Below the pieces are notes generated by a model. The model did no database searches. It was given only the letters and a program-made list of their open reading frames with translations, and was not told where the DNA came from. From an uncultured Saprospirales bacterium (GTDB taxonomy: Bacteria > Bacteroidota > Bacteroidia > Chitinophagales > Saprospiraceae): DNA of 43,276 nt. Location of the stretch: positions 1-43,276 of the forward strand of contig CALMIR010000187.1 of assembly GCA_937864265.1 (NCBI GenBank). The letters run 5' to 3'. A program made the translations under genes and the position numbers. Shown one piece after another: positions 33,211 to 40,795 of the stretch. Positions within the stretch are counted from its first letter, which is position 1; each line of letters starts with the position of its first letter.

Positions 33211-33299
33211 TTTCAAGTTTCTGGTTTCTGGTTTCAAGTCTTAGCCTAGCTTGAAACCAGAAACACCGCCTAATATTAGCCTAGCTTGAAACCAGAGAC
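33211..33299. repeat. Low-complexity repeat cluster with a 15-bp perfect hairpin
   Basis: Between queE and the SIMPL gene, GTTTCTGGTTTCAAG (33224-33238) pairs perfectly with CTTGAAACCAGAAAC (33250-33264) around an 11-base loop. The right half, TTAGCCTAGCTTGAAACCAG plus four bases (33241-33264), is repeated directly at 33276-33299 with one difference, giving two possible partners for the same left arm. A further TTTCAAGTTTCTGG variant lies at 33211-33224. It looks like an intergenic repeat of the (GTTTCTGGTTTCAAG)n kind rather than a gene. Confidence 0.75.
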
Positions 33300-33348
33300 T
33301 ACTTCTCCCACAGACAATCACAAATATTTCACCAAAATAAGCTTAGCC

Positions 33349-34338
33349 ATGAAACCATTTGCTCTTTTTTTATTCGGATTACTATTCTTATCCACCCTAC
33401 ACGCCCAGGTGATGGGCAACTATGCCCAACAACAAAACGTTTACCAAAACATCAATTTTTCAGCTCAGTACAGAGCGGTGCCCAAAGCCGCTACCTTTAT
33501 CGGTGAGAATGTAATAGAATTCAACATCAACGCCCTTTCCAATCAAAAAGCTTCCACCTATACGGCCATTTTTACGGTATATCAATTGGGAAAAACGGCC
33601 GATGAGACCAACAAACTGCTCAACGAACGATTGGATGCGGTCATCAATGAATTGAAAACGCAAGGTTTTAAAACGGAAGACATTTTCGTGGACATGGTCA
33701 ACTTCCTCCCCAAATACGAGTATGACCGCACGAAAAAGATTTTTTCTAAAAAAACATTGACAGAGATTCCAAAAGGTTTTGAATTGCAAAAAAACCTGCA
33801 CATCCGATACCGCGATCCGGCTTTGCTGGAAAAAATAGTCACCGCTGCCGCCCGTCAGGAGATTTACGATATTGTCAAGGTGGATTATTTTGTAGAAAAC
33901 CCGCAGACCGTTTATCAGGAGTTGCGCGCCATCGCATTGGATTATCTGAACAACATCAAACAGGAGTACCAGAAAATGGGTATTTCACTTGATTCCGCTT
34001 ATGTGATTACCGCTGAAAATGCCTGGGTGGCCTATCCCATCAATCGCTACGAAAACTACCAGGCTTTCAGTACGCAAAGTCTGGATCCGCAGGATAAAAG
34101 CTCGGCCATTATTGAAACCTTTGACAAACCAACACTCCGGTTCTACAACGCCGTACCCGCCAACGATTACGATATCGTCATCAATCCGGAGATATTAGAG
34201 CCTACCGTTCAATTCTCCTACAATTTAGCGGTACGCTTTACATTGCCAGAAAGAAAACCCCGGGAAGTGAAGGAGACTAAAAAGGAGTTTATTATGCTTA
34301 CGCCAGATGGAGAAGTGAAAACCCTAAAGCTGGAATAA
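33349..34338 (+). CDS. Exported SIMPL-domain (DUF541) protein
   Basis: The frame extends to a TTG at 33286 inside a repeat, so the ATG at 33349 is chosen, giving 329 aa with a signal peptide (MKPFALFLFGLLFLSTLHAQ). Residues about 45-245 form a SIMPL/DUF541 domain: ENVIEFNINALSNQ, the helix TADETNKLLNERLDAVINELKTQGFKTEDI, and a second repeat-like helix ALDYLNNIKQEYQKMGISLDS. SIMPL proteins are envelope proteins of poorly defined function, originally named from a mouse signalling protein. The C-terminus ends in a positively charged tail. A clear terminator follows. Confidence 0.8.
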   Translation: MKPFALFLFGLLFLSTLHAQVMGNYAQQQNVYQNINFSAQYRAVPKAATFIGENVIEFNINALSNQKASTYTAIFTVYQLGKTADETNKLLNERLDAVINELKTQGFKTEDIFVDMVNFLPKYEYDRTKKIFSKKTLTEIPKGFELQKNLHIRYRDPALLEKIVTAAARQEIYDIVKVDYFVENPQTVYQELRAIALDYLNNIKQEYQKMGISLDSAYVITAENAWVAYPINRYENYQAFSTQSLDPQDKSSAIIETFDKPTLRFYNAVPANDYDIVINPEILEPTVQFSYNLAVRFTLPERKPREVKETKKEFIMLTPDGEVKTLKLE

Positions 34339-34347
34339 ATCGCTAAT

Positions 34348-34392
34348 AAGGCTGCCTCATTTAAGTTCATTCCCTTTAGAGGCAGCCTTTTT
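34348..34392 (+). terminator. Intrinsic terminator after the SIMPL gene
   Basis: AAGGCTGCCTC (34348-34358) pairs perfectly with GAGGCAGCCTT (34379-34389), and a T-run (34388-34392) overlaps the end of the stem. It lies 10 bases after the stop codon. The A residues before the stem allow weaker action on the minus strand, which would suit the convergent ppdK gene. Confidence 0.85.
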
Positions 34393-34480
34393 AACAGCCC
34401 GTGAATAGGCTTGTTGCTTGTCAGCGATTTAAAATCAGTCATCCGGATGGGTTCTGACACGATACCCAATAACGGATTGA

Positions 34481-37249
34481 TTAACAGCCATCGACCTCGT
34501 CCAGGACGACTTTTTCAATGTGCATCAATTCCCGAACGGCGGCCTGCGCGGCTACTAAGCGGGCAATAGGTACCCGGTAGGGGGAACAACTGACATAGTC
34601 CAAACCACTGCGGTGGAAAAATTCTACAGATGCAGGATCACCACCGTGCTCGCCACAAATACCCACATGTAGATTGGGCTTCGTAGCTTTGCCTTTTTTC
34701 ACGGCCATTTTAACTAATTCACCGACGCCAAATTGATCAATAGACACAAAAGGGTCTTCTTTTAAAATGCCTTTTTGCAGATAGATCGGTAAAAACTTAC
34801 CCACGTCATCGCGGGAGAAGCCAAAAGTCATTTGTGTCAGGTCGTTGGTGCCGAAGGAGAAAAAGTCTGCACAAACGGCCATTCTATCGGCCACTACAGC
34901 CGCGCGTGGCACCTCGATCATCGTACCCAGTTTGTAATCAATGCGTTGACCACGCTGTGTGAAAACCTCCTGTGCTGTTTTCCGAATCCATTCAGCTTGC
35001 ATTTTCAGTTCGTTTCCCACACTAGTCAATGGAACCATGATTTCCGGCTTCACATCAACACCTTTTGCTTTTTGGTTGAGCGCCGCTTCCAAAATGGCGC
35101 GTACCTGCATGGCTGAAACTTCAGGGAAAGTATTGGCTAGACGGCAACCACGGTGCCCCAACATCGGGTTGGTTTCTTTTAAATCAGCCACTTTTTCTTT
35201 CACCGTTTCGATACTAACCCCCAGGTCTTCTGCCATCACTTGAAGACTTTCTGCTGTATTCGGAAGGAATTCGTGCAAAGGCGGATCCAACAGACGGATA
35301 GTAACGGGATAGCCATTCATCGATTCAAACAAGCCTTCAAAATCTTCCCGCTGATAGGGCAGCAGTTTTTCCAGTGCTTTTTTTCTGCCTGCTTCGTCTT
35401 CCGCCAAAATCATTTCGCGGACGGCGATGATGCGGTCTTCTTGGAAAAACATGTGCTCCGTACGGCACAATCCAATGCCTGTAGCCCCAAAAAGGCGGGC
35501 CATACGAGCTTCTTCCGGGGTATCTGCATTGGTGCGTACCTCCAGACGGGCGTATTGATCTGCCAAATCCATGAGCTGTCCAAAATAGCCGCTTAAGCTG
35601 ACTTCCTGAGTAGGAATTTGCCCTTCAAAAACCTGTCCGGTGGTGCCGTTGAGGGAAATCCAATCGCCTTCTTTATAAACCTTATCTCCAACAGTCATTT
35701 GGCGAGTTTGGTAATCGATGTGGATGCTACCTGCTCCTGAGATGCAGCATTTGCCCATTCCTCGAGCCACCACGGCTGCGTGTGAAGTCATGCCGCCACG
35801 ACTGGTAAGAATGCCTTTGGCATTGTCCATACCCTGAATGTCTTCAGGTGAAGTTTCCATTCTAACTAGGATGACCGATTTGCCTTGTTTAGCCCATTGT
35901 ACCGTTTCATCGGCAAAGAAAACGATTTGCCCGGTAGCAGCGCCGGGGGAAGCAGGTAAACCTCGTGTAATTTCCACTGCACTGCCCAATGCTTCTAGTT
36001 CAAAAACCGGGTGGAGCAATTCGTCCAGCTTTTGAGGCTGAATGCGCAGCAGCGTTTCTTTTGCATCAATGATGCCACTTTCCATCATTTCCATGGCAAT
36101 GCGAACCATGGCCTGTCCAGTGCGCTTTCCATTGCGTGTTTGCAATATCCAGAGCTTGCCTTCTTCGATGGTAAATTCCATATCTTGCATATCCGCGTAG
36201 TGATCTTCCAATTGCGTTTGGTAATGATCCAACTCGTGATAAAGCTCCGGCATGGTTTCCTCCAATGAAGGATATTTATTCCTTCTTTCTTCTTCCGAAA
36301 TATTAGCCAGTTTGGCCCATCTACGCGAACCTTCTAATGTAATTTGTTGTGGAGTTCGGATACCCGCTACCACATCCTCACCTTGTGCATTGATCAGGTA
36401 TTCGCCGATAAAAATATCCTCGCCCGTAGCCGGATCGCGTGTGAAAGCAACCCCAGTAGCTGAGTTGTCGCCCATGTTGCCAAACACCATTGCTTGCACG
36501 TTAACGGCTGTACCCCAGTCGTCGGGGATATCATTGAGCAGGCGGTAGTGAATGGCTCTGTCATTCATCCAACTGTTGAAAACGGCCAATATAGCACCCC
36601 ATAACTGTTCTTGTGGGTCTTGTGGAAATGCCATCCCGGTTTTTTCCAAAATGACCGCTCCGAACCGACGGCTCAATTCCATCAGATCCGAAGCGCTTAA
36701 ATCGGTATCGTTTTTTACCCGCTTTTCCGCTTTAAAAGTATCTATGATTCTTTCAAAAGGGTCTTCGTCTTCTTTGTTCTCCGGCTTCATATCCATTACC
36801 ACGTTGCCGTACATTTGGATGAAACGGCGATAAGAATCCCAGGCAGCTCTTTCGTTGCCTGTTTTTTGGGCGAAGCCTTCAACCACCACATCGTTCATAC
36901 CCAGGTTCAAAACAGTATCCATCATGCCAGGCATAGATGCCCTGGCACCAGAACGCACAGAAAGCAAAAGGGGGTTGCTTGGGTCACCAAATTTTTTCCC
37001 GGTCACTTTTTCAACAAAAAAGATACCGTTTTTCACCTCTTCTTTGATCATTTGAATGAGGCGCTCTTTGCCATAAGTGTAAAAACCAGTACAGGCCTCC
37101 GTTGTAATGGTGAAACCAGGCGGAACAGGGAGACCTATCCGGCACATTTCCGCCAGATTGGCACCTTTTCCACCCAGCAATACTTTCATGCTGGCATCAC
37201 CTTGGGCAGATCTATCTCCAAAGGTGTAAACATATTGGGTAGGCTTCAT
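34481..37249 (-). CDS. ppdK: Pyruvate, phosphate dikinase
   Basis: It interconverts pyruvate + ATP + phosphate and PEP + AMP + PPi in the cytoplasm. The open frame runs on to 37399, but that extension lies over hypA; the ATG at 37249 starts the normal N-terminus (TQYVYTFGDRS, then LLGGKGANLAEM), giving 922 aa. Domains: ATP-grasp nucleotide-binding (about 1-340), the swivelling phosphohistidine domain with H490 in SRGGMTSHAAVVARGMG, and the C-terminal PEP/pyruvate barrel with MIEVPRAAVVADRMA, FFSFGTNDLTQMTFGFSRDD and GICGEHGGDP. It is complete. It begins 23 bases after hypA on the same strand, an unusual pairing, and may be cotranscribed with it. Confidence 0.95.
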   Translation of the reverse strand: MKPTQYVYTFGDRSAQGDASMKVLLGGKGANLAEMCRIGLPVPPGFTITTEACTGFYTYGKERLIQMIKEEVKNGIFFVEKVTGKKFGDPSNPLLLSVRSGARASMPGMMDTVLNLGMNDVVVEGFAQKTGNERAAWDSYRRFIQMYGNVVMDMKPENKEDEDPFERIIDTFKAEKRVKNDTDLSASDLMELSRRFGAVILEKTGMAFPQDPQEQLWGAILAVFNSWMNDRAIHYRLLNDIPDDWGTAVNVQAMVFGNMGDNSATGVAFTRDPATGEDIFIGEYLINAQGEDVVAGIRTPQQITLEGSRRWAKLANISEEERRNKYPSLEETMPELYHELDHYQTQLEDHYADMQDMEFTIEEGKLWILQTRNGKRTGQAMVRIAMEMMESGIIDAKETLLRIQPQKLDELLHPVFELEALGSAVEITRGLPASPGAATGQIVFFADETVQWAKQGKSVILVRMETSPEDIQGMDNAKGILTSRGGMTSHAAVVARGMGKCCISGAGSIHIDYQTRQMTVGDKVYKEGDWISLNGTTGQVFEGQIPTQEVSLSGYFGQLMDLADQYARLEVRTNADTPEEARMARLFGATGIGLCRTEHMFFQEDRIIAVREMILAEDEAGRKKALEKLLPYQREDFEGLFESMNGYPVTIRLLDPPLHEFLPNTAESLQVMAEDLGVSIETVKEKVADLKETNPMLGHRGCRLANTFPEVSAMQVRAILEAALNQKAKGVDVKPEIMVPLTSVGNELKMQAEWIRKTAQEVFTQRGQRIDYKLGTMIEVPRAAVVADRMAVCADFFSFGTNDLTQMTFGFSRDDVGKFLPIYLQKGILKEDPFVSIDQFGVGELVKMAVKKGKATKPNLHVGICGEHGGDPASVEFFHRSGLDYVSCSPYRVPIARLVAAQAAVRELMHIEKVVLDEVDGC

Positions 37250-37272
37250 GTAAATTAGTTTTTTTATGAACA

Positions 37273-37614
37273 TTAACTCATTGTCATTGATTTTACCAGG
37301 AGTTCTTGCCCGGCTATGATGGCTTTGCAAAAGCCGCCACATGTTGGGCAAGGCTGGTACATTTGGGGCATGTCGTATTCCTCTCCACAGCCGCCACAAA
37401 TGGCTTTTCCTCGGATGCGGTGGATGATTCTTTTTGATTTTTCCAGCACGGTACCTCCAACGGCAGCTTCCCAGGCAAATAATAAAGCTTCCATTTCGAT
37501 ACCAGACAAGTCGCCAATTTCTAATTCCAAAATTTCTACTTCCTGAGCCTGGTGTTGGCGAACTTGCTCTTCTGCGATTCCGACGATGTTGTGCATGATG
37601 GATAATTCGTGCAT
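37273..37614 (-). CDS. hypA: Hydrogenase nickel incorporation protein HypA
   Basis: A 113-aa nickel chaperone for [NiFe] hydrogenase maturation. The frame extends to 37659, but the ATG at 37614 gives the universal N-terminus MHELSIM, whose Met1-His2-Glu3 bind nickel, so this start is secure. The zinc site is two CxxC pairs: C73-GG-C76 and C89-PT-C92. It is divergent from the hydrogenase operon starting at 37771, sharing a 156-base region. Its partner HypB and the other factors HypCDEF are not in the window, so they must be encoded elsewhere. It is upstream of ppdK in the same direction. Confidence 0.93.
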   Translation of the reverse strand: MHELSIMHNIVGIAEEQVRQHQAQEVEILELEIGDLSGIEMEALLFAWEAAVGGTVLEKSKRIIHRIRGKAICGGCGEEYDMPQMYQPCPTCGGFCKAIIAGQELLVKSMTMS

Positions 37615-37646
37615 GGCCTTGTTATTGAATAAACAAACAGTATGGT

Positions 37647-37654
37647 CAAAGCTA
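37647..37654 (-). promoter_or_regulatory. Candidate -7 promoter box for hypA
   Basis: Read on the minus strand this is TAGCTTTG, fitting TAnnTTTG, 32 bases before the hypA ATG. No clear -33 TTG is seen. On the other strand of this divergent region, TAATTTTTG (37759-37767), one T longer than the consensus, lies just 3 bases before the hoxF ATG. Confidence 0.35.
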
Positions 37655-37770
37655 TCCAAAAAAAGGATTGCTATCAGATGATAGTAGTCATTGCCAGAAC
37701 TGATTTATGTTAGTTTTTTTGTAAGAAGGAGCGCTTAATTTTAAGCATTCAAGACCAGTAATTTTTGCCT

Positions 37771-39495
37771 ATGGAAGCCCTAACTCACAGAACCCAATTG
37801 CTGGATCGCTTATGGCAGTATCAGCAGGCTGAAGGATTCATCAGCCAGGAAGCGGTCAAAGCTTGTGCTCAAGACCTCCATTTATCCGAAATCGAAATAG
37901 AGGGCGTGATTTCATTTTACCACTTTTTTCATAGAAAGCCTGCTGGAAAATTCATCATTTATCTCAACAAAAGCATCATCTCGGAAACAAAAGGTTATGC
38001 CAGAATCAAGGAGGCTTTTGAAAAAGAAACCGGGGCGACGCTGGGAGGTGTAGATCCAAGTGGTCTATTTGGGCTATACGAGACGGCCTGTATTGGATTG
38101 AGCGACCAAGAGCCGGCAGCGCTCATCAATTTTTATCCTTTTGTGCGGTTGAATACTTTGAAGGTGCGGCAAATCATTGCCCAACTAAAGCAAGGCGTTT
38201 TACCTGAAAATATTTGCGATGAGGTGGCCGATCACATTCGCTATGTACCTGATGGGGACAAGGCTATCTTTTTTAGGGACTACCATCCGGGAAAATCAAT
38301 TCAACGATTGATAGACCTTAGTCCAGAAGAAGCCATCGCGACTATCAAGCAATCGGGATTGAGCGGAAGGGGGGGCGCTTTTTTTCCGACAGGGCTGAAG
38401 TGGCAATTGTGCCGGGATCAGCCTGCTCAGCCCAAATACATCGTTTGCAACGCGGATGAGGGAGAACCAGGTACTTTTAAAGATCGAGTTCTGATGAATG
38501 CCTTGCCTGGACTCATGCTGGAAGGGATGATTATTGCAGGCTATGCTGTAGGCGCCGAAGAAGGTATTATTTACCTGCGGGCGGAATACTTTTGGCTCAA
38601 AGAGAAACTAGAAAGGGTCATTGCCCGATTTTACCGCATGGGCTTACTGGGCAAAGAACCCGGTGGTATTGCCAATTTTCAATTCGATGTGCGCATACAA
38701 ATGGGGGCAGGTGCCTATGTATGCGGTGAAGAAACGGCTTTGCTCAATTCCATGGAGGGCAAACGCGGCGAACCCCGAACCAAACAATATTTTCCCGTGG
38801 AACGGGGTTTCCTCAATTTACCAACCATTGTCAATAACGTTGAAACCCTCTGTGCCGCATCGCGTATTTTAGAGTTGGGTGTAGAAAAAATACTACAAAC
38901 AGGCACACCCGAATCGCCCGGAACGAAAGTACTCAGTGTTTCTGGCGACTGCCTTTTGCCCGGCATTTATGAGGTGGAATGGGGGGCAAGCATCGCCGAT
39001 TTAATAGAGAAATGCCAAGCCGATGATCCCTATTTTATTCAAATCAGCGGGCCTTCTGGCGAGTGCATTTCCATGCAGGAAAAGGATCGGTCTTTTTCTA
39101 AAGAAGACCTGCGCTGCGAAGGCTCTGTGATGATTTTCAACCGACAGCGCGATGTACTTCAAATATTATCCAATTTTGCGGATTTTTTTAAAAGCGAATC
39201 TTGTGGCATTTGCACGCCTTGTCGCGCAGGCAACTTCATCATTCAACGCAAGCTCGAAAAAATTCAACACGGACTGGCCTACGAGGAGGATTTGGAAGAA
39301 ATTAAAAAATGGGGAAAAATCATGCAAGTAGCCAGTCGATGTGGTTTGGGAAAAACAGCCACCAACTCCTTGGTCATGTCTTTAGCCAAATTCCCGGAAT
39401 ACTTCTCCACAATTATCGAGAAAAATGCGGATGGCCTAAACTGGAATTTTGATATAGAACGAGCAACAGCAGAATACGAGCGATTTAAACAATAA
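37771..39495 (+). CDS. hoxF: NAD-reducing hydrogenase diaphorase subunit HoxF (NuoE-like + NuoF-like)
   Basis: It carries FMN, binds NAD(H) and passes electrons to or from the hydrogenase module. The ATG at 37771 is preferred over a TTG at 37765, giving 574 aa. Residues 1-140 are a NuoE-like thioredoxin-fold domain, but of the four cluster cysteines only C107 (TACIGLSDQ) remains, so it should hold no [2Fe-2S] cluster. The NuoF part shows the FMN/NADH sites SGRGGAFFPTGLKW (198-211) and CNADEGEPGTFKDR (226-239), and [4Fe-4S] ligands C478, C481, C484 and C524. A fused NuoE-NuoF layout fits the Ralstonia-type HoxFUYH enzymes rather than the cyanobacterial type with separate HoxE. It is first in its operon. 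Confidence 0.9.
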   Translation: MEALTHRTQLLDRLWQYQQAEGFISQEAVKACAQDLHLSEIEIEGVISFYHFFHRKPAGKFIIYLNKSIISETKGYARIKEAFEKETGATLGGVDPSGLFGLYETACIGLSDQEPAALINFYPFVRLNTLKVRQIIAQLKQGVLPENICDEVADHIRYVPDGDKAIFFRDYHPGKSIQRLIDLSPEEAIATIKQSGLSGRGGAFFPTGLKWQLCRDQPAQPKYIVCNADEGEPGTFKDRVLMNALPGLMLEGMIIAGYAVGAEEGIIYLRAEYFWLKEKLERVIARFYRMGLLGKEPGGIANFQFDVRIQMGAGAYVCGEETALLNSMEGKRGEPRTKQYFPVERGFLNLPTIVNNVETLCAASRILELGVEKILQTGTPESPGTKVLSVSGDCLLPGIYEVEWGASIADLIEKCQADDPYFIQISGPSGECISMQEKDRSFSKEDLRCEGSVMIFNRQRDVLQILSNFADFFKSESCGICTPCRAGNFIIQRKLEKIQHGLAYEEDLEEIKKWGKIMQVASRCGLGKTATNSLVMSLAKFPEYFSTIIEKNADGLNWNFDIERATAEYERFKQ

Positions 39496-39507
39496 AATCA
39501 TCATCCA

Positions 39508-40785
39508 ATGGGAAAAGAGATCAGTTTTACCATAGATGGTCAGGAAATAAAAGCTTTTGAAGGCGAAAATTTGGTGACCGTTGCCCAGCGAAACGGCATT
39601 TATATTCCTTCCTTGTGCTATTTTGAACACATTGATCCGCCTTTAGGCTCTTGCCGGGTATGTACCTGCAAAGTAAATGGGAAAACCGGCCCGGCTTGCA
39701 TGGAAAAGGTATATTCCGACATGAGGGTAGAAGTCAATACCCTCGAATTGCAGGATATTAGGAAGGCCGTTACCGAAATGATGTTTGCTGAAGGCAACCA
39801 TTTTTGCCCGGCTTGTGAGAAAAGCGGCAACTGCGATTTACAACATGTCGCCTATGAGATGTCCATAGCAAGTGCTCGATTTCCTCACCTTTTCAAAGAT
39901 CGCTTGATCGATTATGAACCTAAGAGAATGGTCATACACCACAACCGGTGCGTCAAATGTATGCGCTGTGTAGAAGAAGTATTTACGGATGATGGCCAAC
40001 GGGTGTTTTCCGCTTGTGGTCGTGGCAATGAGACTGTTTTGGGCATTGATTATGAACAAGAGGCTAAACTAAGCGAGGAGCAAGCTTTAAGTGCCATGCA
40101 GATATGCCCAACCGGCGCTATATTGGTAAAAGGACAGAGCCTTTCACTGCCCTTTGGTGATCGGGCTTTTGATTTGAAATCTGTTCAAAAAAATCGGGAA
40201 AAAGCCCAAGAGGTCGATTATGGGTCTGACATCACTACATTAGAAAAGAGAACCATCGCTACCATTTCGCTGGCGGGTTGTTTTGGCTGCCATATGTCTA
40301 TGCTGGATATTGATTTGGAGCTGGTGGACTTGCTCGATTTGGTAGAATTCAATAAGTCGCCGTTGAACGACATTAAGGAATTTACCCAGCAATGCGACAT
40401 AGGTCTAATAGAAGGCGGCTGTTGCAATACGGAAAATATAGAAGTGTTGCGCGAGTTTCGGAAAAAATGCAAGATTCTGGTAGCGATGGGCGAATGTGCC
40501 ATCTGGGGTGGATTGCCGGCCATGCGCAATACGATTTCGCTGGAAGAATGCCTGGAGGAAGCCTATTTGAACTCTGTGACTACTCAGGAGGGAGAATACA
40601 CGATACCGTATCACGAAGACTTGCCCAAAATTCTGGACAAGGTGTATCCCTGTTCCGAAATTGTCAAGATTGATTATTACATCCCCGGTTGCCCACCTTC
40701 TGCTGAACACATCTGGAAAGTGGTAAAAAATCTGCTCTGGGGCAAGGACTATTCCGTGCTGTATGCTGAATTCAAATACGATTAA
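39508..40785 (+). CDS. hoxUY: Fused HoxU-HoxY: iron-sulfur relay plus hydrogenase small subunit
   Basis: A single 425-aa frame joins two subunits that are normally separate. HoxU part (1-210): [2Fe-2S] ligands C37, C49, C52, C64; a His/Cys [4Fe-4S] site H98, C100, C103, C109 (NHFCPACEKSGNC); and one more [4Fe-4S] site, C148, C151, C154, C200 (CVKCMRC, ICPTGA). The second ferredoxin-type cluster of cyanobacterial HoxU is absent. HoxY part (about 245-425): proximal [4Fe-4S] ligands C258 and C261 (GCFGC), C330 (GECAIWGG) and C395 (PGCPPSAE). A charged linker of about 40 residues joins them. It lies 12 bases after hoxF and 10 bases before hoxH. Confidence 0.9.
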   Translation: MGKEISFTIDGQEIKAFEGENLVTVAQRNGIYIPSLCYFEHIDPPLGSCRVCTCKVNGKTGPACMEKVYSDMRVEVNTLELQDIRKAVTEMMFAEGNHFCPACEKSGNCDLQHVAYEMSIASARFPHLFKDRLIDYEPKRMVIHHNRCVKCMRCVEEVFTDDGQRVFSACGRGNETVLGIDYEQEAKLSEEQALSAMQICPTGAILVKGQSLSLPFGDRAFDLKSVQKNREKAQEVDYGSDITTLEKRTIATISLAGCFGCHMSMLDIDLELVDLLDLVEFNKSPLNDIKEFTQQCDIGLIEGGCCNTENIEVLREFRKKCKILVAMGECAIWGGLPAMRNTISLEECLEEAYLNSVTTQEGEYTIPYHEDLPKILDKVYPCSEIVKIDYYIPGCPPSAEHIWKVVKNLLWGKDYSVLYAEFKYD

Positions 40786-40795
40786 AAAAAAGTTT

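Noticed and set aside
33241-33299. CRISPR-like direct repeats
   Set aside because: There are only two units, 35 bases apart from start to start, with an almost absent spacer and no cas genes; an intergenic repeat explains them better.
37250-37399. N-terminal extension of the ppdK reading frame by 50 codons
   Set aside because: It runs antiparallel-free but out of frame through hypA, contains no ppdK homology, and the normal N-terminus begins at 37249.
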